DNA of 64,000 bases from NCBI GenBank assembly GCA_004017275.1, contig SAKE01000012.1, positions 1 through 64,000 on the forward strand, in the 5' to 3' direction. The translations under genes were made by a program, and so were the position numbers. This DNA comes from Mesorhizobium sp. GTDB lineage: Bacteria; Pseudomonadota; Alphaproteobacteria; Rhizobiales; Rhizobiaceae. The notes under the pieces were generated by a model, which did not search any database, had not been told where the DNA came from, and saw only the letters and a list, made by a program, of their open reading frames with translations. Shown here piece by piece: positions 7,795-17,194 of this stretch (positions within the stretch are counted from its first letter, which is position 1; each line of letters starts with the position of its first letter).

Positions 7795-9003
7795 TCAAAC
7801 AGCCTTGAAGGCTAGCACCGCATTGGTGCCGCCGAAAGCGAAGCCGTTGCTGATCGCGGCACGCACCTTGCGCTCACGCGCCACATTCGGCGTGATGTCG
7901 AGGTCGCAATCGGGATCGGCCTCGCGAAAATTCGCTGTCGGCGGCACGATGCCTTCGCGGATCGCCATCACGCAGGCGATCATCTCCAGCGCGCCCGATG
8001 CGCCGAGGCAATGGGCATGCATCGACTTGGTCGACGACACCGAAAGCTTGTAAGCATGGTCGCCGAAAACGCGCTTGATCGCCGCCGTCTCGATCTGGTC
8101 GTTGGCCTTGGTGCCGGTGCCGTGGGCGTTGAGATAGTCGACATCCTCGGGATTGAACCCGGCGTCAGCCAGGCAAGCGCGCATGGCGGCGGTTGGTCCG
8201 TCGATGGTCGGCGCGACGATGTCGGACGCGTCGGCGGAAAGGCCGGCGCCGGCAATCTCGGCAAGGATGGTGGCGCCGCGTGCCATGGCGTGCTCGTAGG
8301 TTTCCAGCACCGCCATGCCGGCGCCCTCGCCAAGCGACAGGCCCTGGCGATCGGCCGAGAATGGCCGGCAGGTGTCGGGTGCCAGCACGCGCAGCGCTTC
8401 CCAGCCCTTCAGGATGCCCCAGACCAGCGGCGCATCGGTGCCGCCGGCGACCATCACGTCGGCGCGGCCGAGCCTGATCTGGTCGACGGCCGAGGCGATG
8501 GCGTGGTTGGACGATGAGCACGCCGATGTGACGCCGAAGACCGGCCCGCGCAGACCGAGACTCATGCTGACATGACCGGAGGCCGCGCTTGGCATCACTT
8601 TTGGCACGGTGAAGATGCCGGCGCGATTCTTGCCCTCGATCAGGATGGCGCGATAGTTTTCCTCGATCGCCTCCCAGCCGCAGACGCCGACACCGACGAC
8701 GGTGCCCATCCGATAGGTGTTGGCCTCATTCGAAACCAGGCCGGCCTGCTGCATGGCTTCCCGCGCCGCGATCACCGCCAGCAGGCTGAAACGGTCCATC
8801 GACACGGTCTGCTTGCGGTCGATGCCGTGATCGGGAAGCGCCTTGATTTCGCAGCCGACCTTGACCTTCAAATCATGCAGCTGCGGACTTGTGATCTGGC
8901 CTATGGCCGAGCGGCCGGCACGCATCTCGTTCCAGATCGCAGGTGCGCTGGTGCCGAGCCCGCAAATGCCGCCCATGCCGGTGATGACGACGCGCTTGTG
9001 CAT
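7795..9003 (-). CDS. Beta-ketoacyl-ACP synthase, NodE/FabF-like
   Basis: The 402-residue condensing enzyme carries the Cys-His-His triad: C162 in TSACSSSNHA, H294 in NAHGTGTKAND and H331 in KSMHAHCLGASG. It should elongate an acyl chain on an acyl carrier protein with loss of CO2. Its length and N-terminus (RVVITGMGGICGLGTSAPAI) resemble NodE of rhizobia more than housekeeping FabF. The gene is 5 bp downstream of a NodF-like carrier protein gene, the same pairing as nodF-nodE. No other fatty-acid or nod gene is nearby and base composition is that of the chromosome, so I infer a lipid role other than Nod factor. Confidence 0.88.
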   Translation of the reverse strand: MHKRVVITGMGGICGLGTSAPAIWNEMRAGRSAIGQITSPQLHDLKVKVGCEIKALPDHGIDRKQTVSMDRFSLLAVIAAREAMQQAGLVSNEANTYRMGTVVGVGVCGWEAIEENYRAILIEGKNRAGIFTVPKVMPSAASGHVSMSLGLRGPVFGVTSACSSSNHAIASAVDQIRLGRADVMVAGGTDAPLVWGILKGWEALRVLAPDTCRPFSADRQGLSLGEGAGMAVLETYEHAMARGATILAEIAGAGLSADASDIVAPTIDGPTAAMRACLADAGFNPEDVDYLNAHGTGTKANDQIETAAIKRVFGDHAYKLSVSSTKSMHAHCLGASGALEMIACVMAIREGIVPPTANFREADPDCDLDITPNVARERKVRAAISNGFAFGGTNAVLAFKAV

Positions 9004-9008
9004 TCAGT

Positions 9009-9263
9009 TCAGGCTTTTTTCGCGATCAGCGCGCGAACAGCTTCGACCATGTCGCCGACATTCTTCAGATTGCTCCAGGCATCGACCGTGTTCATCTCGA
9101 TCTCGATGCCGTACTCTTCCTCGAGATCGAAGATGATCTCCGTCAGCTCGAGCGAATGGATACCAAGCGAGGTCAATTCAGTGTTGGTGGTGATTTCTTC
9201 GCCGCCTGGCTCGGCATGAGCCTTGATCTTCGCGATGATATCCGTTGCCAGCTGGTCGGCCAT
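9009..9263 (-). CDS. NodF-like specialised acyl carrier protein
   Basis: The 84-residue acidic protein has the four-helix carrier layout. The phosphopantetheine-bearing serine is S37 in LGIHSLELTEII, where most carriers have DSL, so the Asp before the serine is His here. The stretch IEMNTVDAWSNLKNVGDMVE is characteristic of NodF rather than AcpP, which supports a dedicated carrier for the adjacent NodE-like synthase. The two genes form one transcript with the carrier first. A promoter-like sequence sits ~130 bp upstream. Confidence 0.88.
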   Translation of the reverse strand: MADQLATDIIAKIKAHAEPGGEEITTNTELTSLGIHSLELTEIIFDLEEEYGIEIEMNTVDAWSNLKNVGDMVEAVRALIAKKA

Positions 9264-9394
9264 TCGGTTCCTTCCCCACTATGTCGCGTTTCCCGACGCC
9301 AACTGAGCAGCGCCCCTTTTTTCTCCCGGTATCAAGCCGCCGTCGTCGTTTATACCCCCGCCAAGCGCAGCATGACCGTACCAAGGTGGTTCCC

Positions 9395-9423
9395 TCTATA
9401 GAAACCGAAACGTTGTCAAGCAA
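9395..9423 (-). promoter_or_regulatory. Candidate sigma-70 promoter of the carrier/synthase pair
   Basis: On the minus strand TTGCTT (9423-9418) and TATAGA (9400-9395) are 17 bp apart. Just upstream two copies of CGATAT lie 12 bp apart start to start (within 9430-9448), a possible activator site. No nod box (ATC-N9-GAT core within a 47-bp element) is visible in the 215-bp gap shared with divergent ureD. Confidence 0.4.
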
Positions 9424-9478
9424 CAAGCTATATCGAACTCCATATCGACAAAGCCGCCGGAGTGCTTAACGTGCAGGC

Positions 9479-10324
9479 ATGGATACGGTCGAACATAGGG
9501 GCGAACATGGCGGGATTTCAACGCAGCGCGTTGCGGGCGTGGCGCGGCTTTCCTGTGCTCTCAGTGACGGTCGCACGCGCCTGCGCCGCCTCTATCAGGA
9601 CGGTGCCGCCAAGATAAGGATGCCGGCCGTCTCGGTCGATCCGCTCGAAGCGGTGCTGATCAACACCGCCGGCGGGATGACCGGCGGCGACCGTATCGCC
9701 TGGGACGTGGATGTCGGCGCGGCTGCCTCAGTGTCGATCACGACCCAGGCCTGCGAGAAGATCTACCGGGCGGCATCCCACCGTGCCGAGGTGCGGGTCA
9801 ATTTGTCGGTCGGTGAAAACGGCCGCATTGCCTGGCTGCCGCAGGAAACCATCGTCTTCGACCGCGCGGCCTTTGCGCGCACGCTCGATGTCGAGCTTGC
9901 CGAAGGCGCCGAGGCGCTGGTGCTGGAAGCCGCCGTCTTCGGCCGCCTGGCGATGGGCGAACGCGCCACGCAGGGGCATTTCCACGACCGCTGGAGGGTG
10001 CGCCAGGATGGCTCCCTCATTCATGCCGAGGATTTCCGCATCGGACCCGACATTGCTGCCACACTTGACCGCCCCGCGGTTGCCGGCGGAGCCATCGCGA
10101 TGGCGACGCTGCTTTTGGTGTCGCCGCGCGCCGAAGCCCTGCTCGATCCGGTCCTGGAGATCGTCGGCGACCACGGCAGCGCCAGTGCCTGGAGCGTGAA
10201 GAAATCTGGCAAGCTTCTTGCGAGGCTCTACGCCGGGGATGGCTACAGGCTGCGCCAGCGGCTGGTTCCACTCGTCGAATTGCTCAATGGAAGAGCGGGG
10301 TTGCCCAAATTATGGTCACTGTAG
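9479..10324 (+). CDS. ureD: Urease accessory protein UreD
   Basis: The 281-residue protein matches UreD (UreH), the scaffold that binds apo-urease and recruits UreF and UreG for nickel insertion. Typical stretches are NTAGGMTGGDRI, TTQACEKIYRA and WLPQETIVFDRA. It opens the urease gene set, 29 bp before ureA, as in many rhizobia. Upstream is the divergent NodF-like gene, so the 215-bp gap carries promoters for both sides. The start is the ATG at 9479; no strong ribosome site is visible. Confidence 0.92.
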   Translation: MDTVEHRGEHGGISTQRVAGVARLSCALSDGRTRLRRLYQDGAAKIRMPAVSVDPLEAVLINTAGGMTGGDRIAWDVDVGAAASVSITTQACEKIYRAASHRAEVRVNLSVGENGRIAWLPQETIVFDRAAFARTLDVELAEGAEALVLEAAVFGRLAMGERATQGHFHDRWRVRQDGSLIHAEDFRIGPDIAATLDRPAVAGGAIAMATLLLVSPRAEALLDPVLEIVGDHGSASAWSVKKSGKLLARLYAGDGYRLRQRLVPLVELLNGRAGLPKLWSL

Positions 10325-10352
10325 GCCTGTCTCTACCAGCCTGGGAAAACGC

Positions 10353-10655
10353 ATGAACCTGACGCCGAGGGAAAAGGACAAGCTGCTGATCGCCATGGCG
10401 GCGATAGTGGCACGCAAGAGGCTCGAACGCGGCGTCAAGCTCAATCATCCTGAAGCCATCGCGCTGATCACCGACTTCGTCGTCGAGGGTGCCCGCGACG
10501 GCCGCCCGGTCGCCGAACTGATGGAGGCCGGTGCCCATGTCGTGACCCGCGCGCAGGTGATGGAAGGCATCGCCGAGATGATCCACGATGTGCAGGTCGA
10601 GGCGACGTTTCCCGACGGCACCAAGCTGGTGACCGTGCACGAACCGATCCGGTGA
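10353..10655 (+). CDS. ureA: Urease gamma subunit
   Basis: At 100 residues with the classic start MNLTPREKDKLLIAMAA, this is the smallest structural subunit of a three-subunit bacterial urease (UreABC), which hydrolyses urea to ammonia and carbamate in the cytoplasm. GARDGRPVAELMEAG and ATFPDGTKLVTVHEPI are standard gamma-subunit blocks. The DUF1272 gene follows 10 bp downstream, so co-transcription is likely. Confidence 0.96.
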   Translation: MNLTPREKDKLLIAMAAIVARKRLERGVKLNHPEAIALITDFVVEGARDGRPVAELMEAGAHVVTRAQVMEGIAEMIHDVQVEATFPDGTKLVTVHEPIR

Positions 10656-10665
10656 GGAGGACAAG

Positions 10666-10920
10666 ATGCTTGAGCTGCGCCCCAACTGTGAATGCTGCGA
10701 CAAGGACCTGCCCCCCGAAGCGGCGGATGCGTTGATCTGCACCTTCGAGTGCACCTTTTGTGCCGACTGCGTGGAACAGGTGTTGGGCGGTGCCTGCCCT
10801 AATTGCGGCGGCGGTTTTTCGGCACGGCCGATCCGCCCGGCGGCAATGCTGAAGAAATATCCGGCCTCGACCAAACGCGTTCTCAAGGCCGAAGGCTGCG
10901 GCCCCCGCAAGGCCGCGTGA
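10666..10920 (+). CDS. DUF1272 small cysteine-rich protein
   Basis: The 84-residue protein has paired cysteines spaced like a zinc-binding treble-clef/RING-like module (CECC, CTFECTFCADC, CPNC) and a basic C-terminal tail. This matches DUF1272, whose function is unknown. Its place between ureA and ureJ recurs in rhizobial urease clusters as I recall them. A metal-related accessory role is possible but not shown. A GAGGAGGA ribosome site precedes the ATG. Confidence 0.85.
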   Translation: MLELRPNCECCDKDLPPEAADALICTFECTFCADCVEQVLGGACPNCGGGFSARPIRPAAMLKKYPASTKRVLKAEGCGPRKAA

Positions 10921-10948
10921 CACCACAGCGAACGAAAGGCAAATAGAA

Positions 10949-11536
10949 ATGATCCCTGCCAAACGCCTATGCCTGTCGGCTATCCTGCTGCTGGCCGCTG
11001 CCATGCCAGCCTATGCCCATGTCGGCATCGGCACGACCTCCTCCTTCGCGGCCGGCTTCATGCACCCGCTCTCCGGCCTTGATCACATGAGCGTGATGAT
11101 CGCGGTCGGATTGTGGGCAGCGCTTAAGGGCGGCAAGGCGGTTGTTGCCTGGCCGGCAGCCTTTGTCGGGGTCATGCTGGTCGGCGGTATGCTCGGCATG
11201 CTGCATATGCCGCTGCCCTTCGTCGAACCGGGCATACTGGCCTCGGTCGTGGCGCTCGGGCTGCTGGTGGCGCTGGGGGTCGATCTGCCGGTCTCGGCCG
11301 GCGGCGCCATCATCGGTCTGTTCGCACTGTTCCATGGCCACGCGCATGGCACCGAGGTGCCGGAGAATACGGGTGGACTCGAATATATGGCCGGATTTGC
11401 CATCGCCACCGTGCTGCTGCATGCCACCGGCATCGCCGCCGGGCTCGGTCTCGGCGTTCGGTTTCGCGGCCTGGCCCGCGCCGCGGGTGCGGCATGCGCG
11501 GCGGTTGGTGTCGGCCTCGTCTTCGGCGTTCTGTGA
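10949..11536 (+). CDS. ureJ: HupE/UreJ family nickel-permease-like protein
   Basis: This 195-residue membrane protein has a cleavable-looking signal (to ~AYA) and about six hydrophobic helices. Its N-terminal HPLSGLDHMSVM carries the HPxxGxDH motif of HupE/UreJ, which in HupE is needed for nickel movement. A histidine stretch (ALFHGHAHGTE) lies in a later loop. It probably supplies nickel to urease. The location between ureA and ureB is conserved in several alphaproteobacteria. Confidence 0.88.
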   Translation: MIPAKRLCLSAILLLAAAMPAYAHVGIGTTSSFAAGFMHPLSGLDHMSVMIAVGLWAALKGGKAVVAWPAAFVGVMLVGGMLGMLHMPLPFVEPGILASVVALGLLVALGVDLPVSAGGAIIGLFALFHGHAHGTEVPENTGGLEYMAGFAIATVLLHATGIAAGLGLGVRFRGLARAAGAACAAVGVGLVFGVL

Positions 11537-11544
11537 GGGTGACG

Positions 11545-11850
11545 ATGATCCCTGGTGAAGTGATTACGGCAAGCGGCGACATCGAGTTGAACAAGGGCCT
11601 GCCGACCGTCACCCTGAAAGTGGCCAACAGTGGCGACCGGCCGATCCAGGTCGGCAGCCACTATCATTTCTTCGAGACCAATGAGGGGCTGAAGTTCGAC
11701 CGCGAGCGTGCCAGAGGCATGCGCCTCGACATCGCCGCCGGCACTGCCATGCGCTTCGAGCCGGGGCAGGAGCGCGACGTCACGCTGGTGCCGCTCGGCG
11801 GCAAGCGCGAGGTCTACGGATTCCAGCAGAAGGTGATGGGCAAGCTGTGA
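11545..11850 (+). CDS. ureB: Urease beta subunit
   Basis: The 101-residue protein begins MIPGEVITASGDIELNKG and contains the typical GDRPIQVGSHYHFFETN block. With UreA and UreC it forms the urease trimer unit. The ATG at 11545 lies 8 bp after the ureJ stop, behind GAGGGTGA. In most clusters ureC follows directly. Here two opposite-strand genes and 1.2 kb separate ureB from ureC, so ureC needs its own promoter or readthrough. Confidence 0.95.
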   Translation: MIPGEVITASGDIELNKGLPTVTLKVANSGDRPIQVGSHYHFFETNEGLKFDRERARGMRLDIAAGTAMRFEPGQERDVTLVPLGGKREVYGFQQKVMGKL

Positions 11851-11870
11851 GATCTTCCAGCGCGCCCAGC

Positions 11871-12368
11871 TCAACCCGACGGCTTGGCCGCGGCGTAGAT
11901 GACGATCCTTCCGGGATCGTCGAATTCGACGGCGAGAACATCCTGCGCAAGCACGCGCCGCGACTGGATGGCATTGAACAGCAGCGCGTTGGCCTCGATC
12001 TCCTTGCGCAGTTCGGCAATGTCGTCCTGATGCTGCTTGACCTTGGTCTCGATCGCCGGCGGCGGACCGCCTTCCGTGCGCGCCGCATCGGTGAGGAACA
12101 CGATATCGACCTTGTCGAGTTTGGACGTCTTGCGGACGGTGCCGATGTTTTCACGCGTGCGGTCGATCGCCGTGGTGACGTTGCCGGCCTCAGTAGTGGC
12201 CTTGGCCTCTTCCTGCTTGACCTCCGAACCGACGATCCGATTGACGGTTTCGCTGCTTTCAAGGCCCTGCGCGTTCAGTGCAGCGTGAGGAACGATCGCG
12301 GCGAGAAAACTTGCCGCCGCAATCGCATGCAACCATCGGGTGTCGGGCAAAATAATCGGGTTGGCCAT
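11871..12368 (-). CDS. Exported protein of unknown function inside the urease cluster
   Basis: The 165-residue protein has a hydrophobic N-terminal segment (LHAIAAASFLAAIVPHAALN) consistent with a signal peptide after a slightly long n-region. The mature part is charged and helical, with KLDKVDIVFLTDAARTEGG near the middle and HQDDIAELRKEIEANALLF as a likely coiled coil. I recognise no family. It runs against the urease genes. An EcfG-type promoter sits 40 bp upstream, predicting stress induction. It is separated by 114 bp from a second exported-protein gene on the same strand. Confidence 0.7.
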   Translation of the reverse strand: MANPIILPDTRWLHAIAAASFLAAIVPHAALNAQGLESSETVNRIVGSEVKQEEAKATTEAGNVTTAIDRTRENIGTVRKTSKLDKVDIVFLTDAARTEGGPPPAIETKVKQHQDDIAELRKEIEANALLFNAIQSRRVLAQDVLAVEFDDPGRIVIYAAAKPSG

Positions 12369-12407
12369 CGCTCGCTTTCGAGATCTGTTTCAGCACTCAG
12401 GAAGCGA

Positions 12408-12433
12408 AACGACTCCTGCCCTGTCAAGGTTCC
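12408..12433 (-). promoter_or_regulatory. EcfG-type (general stress response) promoter
   Basis: On the minus strand GGAAC (12433-12429) and CGTT (12411-12408) are 17 bp apart, matching the GGAAC-N16/17-CGTT consensus for the general-stress sigma factor of alphaproteobacteria. It ends 40 bp before the ATG of the exported protein at 12368. That spacing is close to the 42 bp seen for the other match at 6500-6524. Confidence 0.7.
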
Positions 12434-12482
12434 CTTCCCGATGAGGCTGGCGGGCCGGATACCGGCCCGCGGCGCTGTATCG

Positions 12483-12863
12483 TCAACTCGCCTTTTTGGT
12501 GATCAGGGTCAGTGCGCCATTGGGTTCCATGCTCGCCGCGACCACCTGCGCCGAGGTCATTCCCTTGGCCTCCAGCGCGGACTTCACCTTGGGCGTGGCG
12601 TCGATCGAGCTGCGCAGTTTCTTCAAGCCGTCATCGCCGCGCTGGGCGATCACCTGGTTGACCTGCGTCTGGGTTTCCTTTGGCAGTTCGGTGATGTCGA
12701 CGATGTTGACGCTCTGGATCGTCGGCACGGCCGGCTGAGCCTGGGGCGCGGGGGCAGGCGCGGTCGGCGCCGGAGCGGGCTGTTGAGCGGGTTGCTGCTG
12801 GGCACTGGCAGCACCCGCCAACATCAGGCTGGCGGCAGCGGCAAGAACTATCGTTTTGCGCAT
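12483..12863 (-). CDS. Small exported Pro/Gln/Ala-rich protein
   Basis: The 126-residue protein has a clear signal peptide (MRKTIVLAAAASLMLAGAAS, cleavage near AQQQ) and a low-complexity Gln/Pro/Ala linker (~22-46). A compact C-terminal part follows (~48-126, with VNIVDITELPKETQTQVNQ and KSALEAKGMTSAQVVAASM). It is periplasmic by prediction and of unknown function. The gene sits between ureB and ureC on the opposite strand. A purine-rich GGAAAGGAAAA ribosome site precedes the start. Confidence 0.75.
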   Translation of the reverse strand: MRKTIVLAAAASLMLAGAASAQQQPAQQPAPAPTAPAPAPQAQPAVPTIQSVNIVDITELPKETQTQVNQVIAQRGDDGLKKLRSSIDATPKVKSALEAKGMTSAQVVAASMEPNGALTLITKKAS

Positions 12864-13001
12864 GGATTTTCCTTTCCATCGATTGGCAAACGGTCGTTTT
12901 GGGGTGACCCCCTAACCTCAACCGCCAAATGGGATCAGAAGGTGTCGCTCAGCGGGTCATTCCGTGACCATAGGATGGCGACAATGTGCAGCCGGGCTTC
13001 G

Positions 13002-13046
13002 ATCAAACCGTATCTTGGCAAACCGCATTTCGGCAAACCGCATTTC
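13002..13046 (+). repeat. 15-bp tandem repeat just before ureC
   Basis: Two perfect copies of GGCAAACCGCATTTC (13017-13031, 13032-13046) follow a degenerate copy (13002-13016, 10 of 15 bases identical). The array ends 14 bp before the ureC ATG and leaves a GGGAG that can serve as ribosome site. Since 15 is a multiple of three it does not change upstream frames. It could affect ureC leader structure or operator spacing. Confidence 0.75.
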
Positions 13047-13060
13047 GGGAGCAATCGCTG

Positions 13061-14773
<1,713 letters not shown>

Positions 14774-14843
14774 TCTTTGCAATCCTGAGGCGCATCGCAC
14801 GAAGCCGTTGGAACGCGACGCGGTTTGGGGCAATATACACCCC

Positions 14844-15332
14844 ATGAACAGGATCGATCGCCTCAGGGCGCTTACGCCCTATGAAACGGACCTTGCGCAG
14901 TGGAGCGCCGAACAGGCAGCGCTGTTGCGCGACGGGCGCCTTTCCGAGCTTGATCGGGAGAACGTAGCCGAGGAGATCGAAAGCTTGGGGAGGAGCGACA
15001 GGCGGGAGATCCGCAGCCGGATGGAGGTGTTGATCGCACATCTCCTGAAATGGGAGTTTCAACCGGGCCACAGATGCCACTGCTGGCAGGCGTCGATCTC
15101 CGAACAGCGCGTTTGGATCGGAAATATCCTCAAGGACAGCCCGAGCCTCCGCCGTTACCCCGCGCAGATTTTCGACGAGGCTTACGGAGACGCTTTGCCG
15201 ACAGCGGTAAGGGAAACGGGCTTGAGGAAGGCCCATTTCCCCAGCGAATCTCCCTTCACAGTCAAGCAGGCGCTCGATGGACGATTTTGGCCAGGCGGTC
15301 CGCCCTCAATGGATGATTTCCTGCGGGATTAG
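14844..15332 (+). CDS. DUF29 domain protein
   Basis: The 162-residue protein fits DUF29: YETDLAQWSAEQAALLRDGR, then LDRENVAEEIESLGRSDRRE and LIAHLLKWEFQP, ending in SPFTVKQALD. DUF29 proteins are abundant in cyanobacteria and some proteobacteria; their function is unknown. The chosen ATG is the one that gives the family's usual start. It lies 70 bp after ureC on the same strand and may be transcribed with it, though no urease role is known. Confidence 0.85.
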   Translation: MNRIDRLRALTPYETDLAQWSAEQAALLRDGRLSELDRENVAEEIESLGRSDRREIRSRMEVLIAHLLKWEFQPGHRCHCWQASISEQRVWIGNILKDSPSLRRYPAQIFDEAYGDALPTAVRETGLRKAHFPSESPFTVKQALDGRFWPGGPPSMDDFLRD

Positions 15333-15372
15333 CCACTTCTTCGTTTGTTGCGTTCCCAGTTAGAGCCGATAT

Positions 15373-15966
15373 ATGGCCACCGAAATCGCCTCCGCCCACG
15401 ACATCTTTCCGCATATCCGCATCGTCATGGGCATGGTGATCGGGCTTGGCGTCGCTCGGCTGCTGTCGGGCGTGGCACGCATCGTCCAGCATCCCGACCA
15501 GTACCGGCTCTATCCGGTGCATCTGGCCTGGGTCGCCTCGGTGCTTCTGATGCTGGTGCATTTCTGGTGGTGGGAGTTCGGCCTCTACGCCATCGAAAGC
15601 TGGACCTTCGGAAAATACCTGTTCATCATCTTCTACGCGATCACGCTGTTCCTGCTGTGCGCGCTTTTGTTTCCGGATTCGATGCTGGACTACACCAGTT
15701 ACGAGGATTTCTTCTATTCACGCCGAGCGTGGTTCTTCGGCCTGCTGGCGGCGACCTATCTGCTCGACGTGGTCGATACATTGCTGAAAGGGCCGGAGCA
15801 TTTCGCCCGCTTCGGCAGCGAGTATCTGTTCCGCACGCCGGTCTTCGTCGCGCTCTGCATCGTCGCGATCCTGGTGCGCGACCGCCGTTTCCACATCGCC
15901 TTTGTAACCACGGCGCTTATCTATCAGATATCGTTCATCCTGCGGCTCTTCGACACCATCGTCTGA
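15373..15966 (+). CDS. Integral membrane protein of unknown function
   Basis: The 197-residue protein is mostly hydrophobic, with five to six predicted helices (for example IVMGMVIGLGVARLLSGVAR, LAWVASVLLMLVHFWWWEF, YLFIIFYAITLFLLCALLF). Aromatic residues are common at helix ends. No catalytic motif is seen and no family is recognised. It lies between the DUF29 gene and a glutathione S-transferase gene, all in the urease direction. Membership of the urease transcript is possible on spacing alone. Confidence 0.75.
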   Translation: MATEIASAHDIFPHIRIVMGMVIGLGVARLLSGVARIVQHPDQYRLYPVHLAWVASVLLMLVHFWWWEFGLYAIESWTFGKYLFIIFYAITLFLLCALLFPDSMLDYTSYEDFFYSRRAWFFGLLAATYLLDVVDTLLKGPEHFARFGSEYLFRTPVFVALCIVAILVRDRRFHIAFVTTALIYQISFILRLFDTIV

Positions 15967-16010
15967 GCGAACGCGATGGTCTAGCTTGTTCGGGAAAGGC
16001 AGGGTTCAAC

Positions 16011-16616
16011 ATGTACAAGGCCGTCGGATCGCGTGGATCCCGGGTCAGCCGCGTTCTCTGGATGCTCGAGGAACTCGGGCAGCCCTATGAATTCGTCGAG
16101 GTTCAGCTGCGCTCGCCGGAAGCCTATGCGCTCAATCCCTCCGGCAAGGTGCCGATCCTCATCGACGGCGAGCTGACGGTGACGGATTCGGCGGCGATCT
16201 GCGTCTATCTCTCAGACAAGCACGCGGACATGGGTATGGGCGCAAACCCAGGTCTAGCCGGTCGCGCCGAGATGGATTCCTGGATGCATTTTGCCCAGAG
16301 CGAGCTGGAAGCGCCGCTGTGGAACAAGCTGCGCCATCGCTTCCTGCTGCCGAAGGACGTGCGGGTCGATGTCGGCCCCGCGGCGGTTTACGATTTTGCC
16401 TCGGAACTGAAGGCGCTTGAGCGGCGGCTGGGCGACAAGCCGTTTGCTCTTGGCAACCGGTTCACCGCCGTCGACGTGCTGTTGGGCGACATGGGCGGCT
16501 GGGCGCGTGCAGGCCGGTTCCCGATCGAATCCGAGCGCGTCAACGCCTATTTCGACCGCGTGCTGGCGCGGCCAGCCCGCGCAAGGGCGCAAGCTAACGG
16601 GGGATCCATCAGATGA
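16011..16616 (+). CDS. Glutathione S-transferase family protein
   Basis: The 201-residue protein has a GST N-terminal domain (VGSRGSRVSRVLWMLEELGQ, ALNPSGKVPILIDG, VTDSAAICVYLSD) and a helical C-terminal domain (FALGNRFTAVDVLLGDM). The residue at the usual catalytic spot is Ser. The start is the ATG at 16011. Its stop overlaps the ureE start by 4 bp (ATGA at 16613), so it is translationally coupled to ureE. That tight link is odd, since a GST has no known part in urease assembly. Confidence 0.88.
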   Translation: MYKAVGSRGSRVSRVLWMLEELGQPYEFVEVQLRSPEAYALNPSGKVPILIDGELTVTDSAAICVYLSDKHADMGMGANPGLAGRAEMDSWMHFAQSELEAPLWNKLRHRFLLPKDVRVDVGPAAVYDFASELKALERRLGDKPFALGNRFTAVDVLLGDMGGWARAGRFPIESERVNAYFDRVLARPARARAQANGGSIR

Positions 16617-17194
16617 AACTCAACCTCAACACCGACTTCACCAAATTCCCGCGCGCCGTCTCGGTGCTGACCGCTAGCGCGGCCGGAGCCATCGCGCCAT
16701 CCGGCCGCGTCGTTCTTGCCCATGACGAGCGCCATCTGCGCCGCCGTGCCATCGAACTTGCCGACGGCAGCAAGGTGCTGGTCGACCTTCCCGAACCCGT
16801 TGCCCTGAACGATGGCGACCGGCTGGTGCTGGAGGATGGCGGCCATATCGAGATCATCGCGGCGCCGGAAGAGGTCTACGATATCCGCGCCCGCGATGGC
16901 GTGCATCTGGCCGAGCTCGCCTGGCACATCGGCAACCGCCATCTCGCCGCCAGCATCGAGGCCGGGCGCATCCTCGTCCTGCGCGACCATGTGATCAAAG
17001 CGATGCTGGAGGGGCTCGGCGCCACGGTGACCGATGTTTCCGAGCCGTTCAAGCCGGTGCGCGGCGCCTATTCCGGCGGACATGATCACGGCCATGCGCA
17101 TGCCCATAGCCACGCCGAAGCCCACAGCCATTCTCATGGCGAATCGCATTCCCATTCGCACAGTCATGCAGGCCACCACCACGACCATGACTGA
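16613..17194 (+). CDS. ureE: Urease accessory metallochaperone UreE
   Basis: The 193-residue protein has the UreE N-terminal peptide-binding domain (DERHLRRRAIELADGSKVLV) and metal-binding domain (LAWHIGNRHLAASIEAGRIL, ILRDHVIKAMLEGLGA with the conserved His). A C-terminal tail carries 17 histidines in its last ~39 residues, mostly as HxH repeats, which is a nickel store. It delivers Ni2+ to the UreDFG complex. It overlaps the GST gene by 4 bp and ureF by 8 bp. Confidence 0.94.
   Translation: MKLNLNTDFTKFPRAVSVLTASAAGAIAPSGRVVLAHDERHLRRRAIELADGSKVLVDLPEPVALNDGDRLVLEDGGHIEIIAAPEEVYDIRARDGVHLAELAWHIGNRHLAASIEAGRILVLRDHVIKAMLEGLGATVTDVSEPFKPVRGAYSGGHDHGHAHAHSHAEAHSHSHGESHSHSHSHAGHHHDHD

Noticed and set aside
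9264..9478. A nod box upstream of the NodF-like gene
   Set aside because: No ATC-N9-GAT core in a 47-bp context was found; only two direct CGATAT copies and a sigma-70-like pair are visible.
11871..12863. Insertion sequence between ureB and ureC
   Set aside because: The two reversed genes encode exported proteins, not transposases, and no terminal inverted repeats or target duplication are visible around them.
12986..13060. A longer N-terminus for UreC starting upstream of 13061
   Set aside because: The added residues would be the 15-bp tandem repeat; the family starts at MARITR, which has its own GGGAG site.
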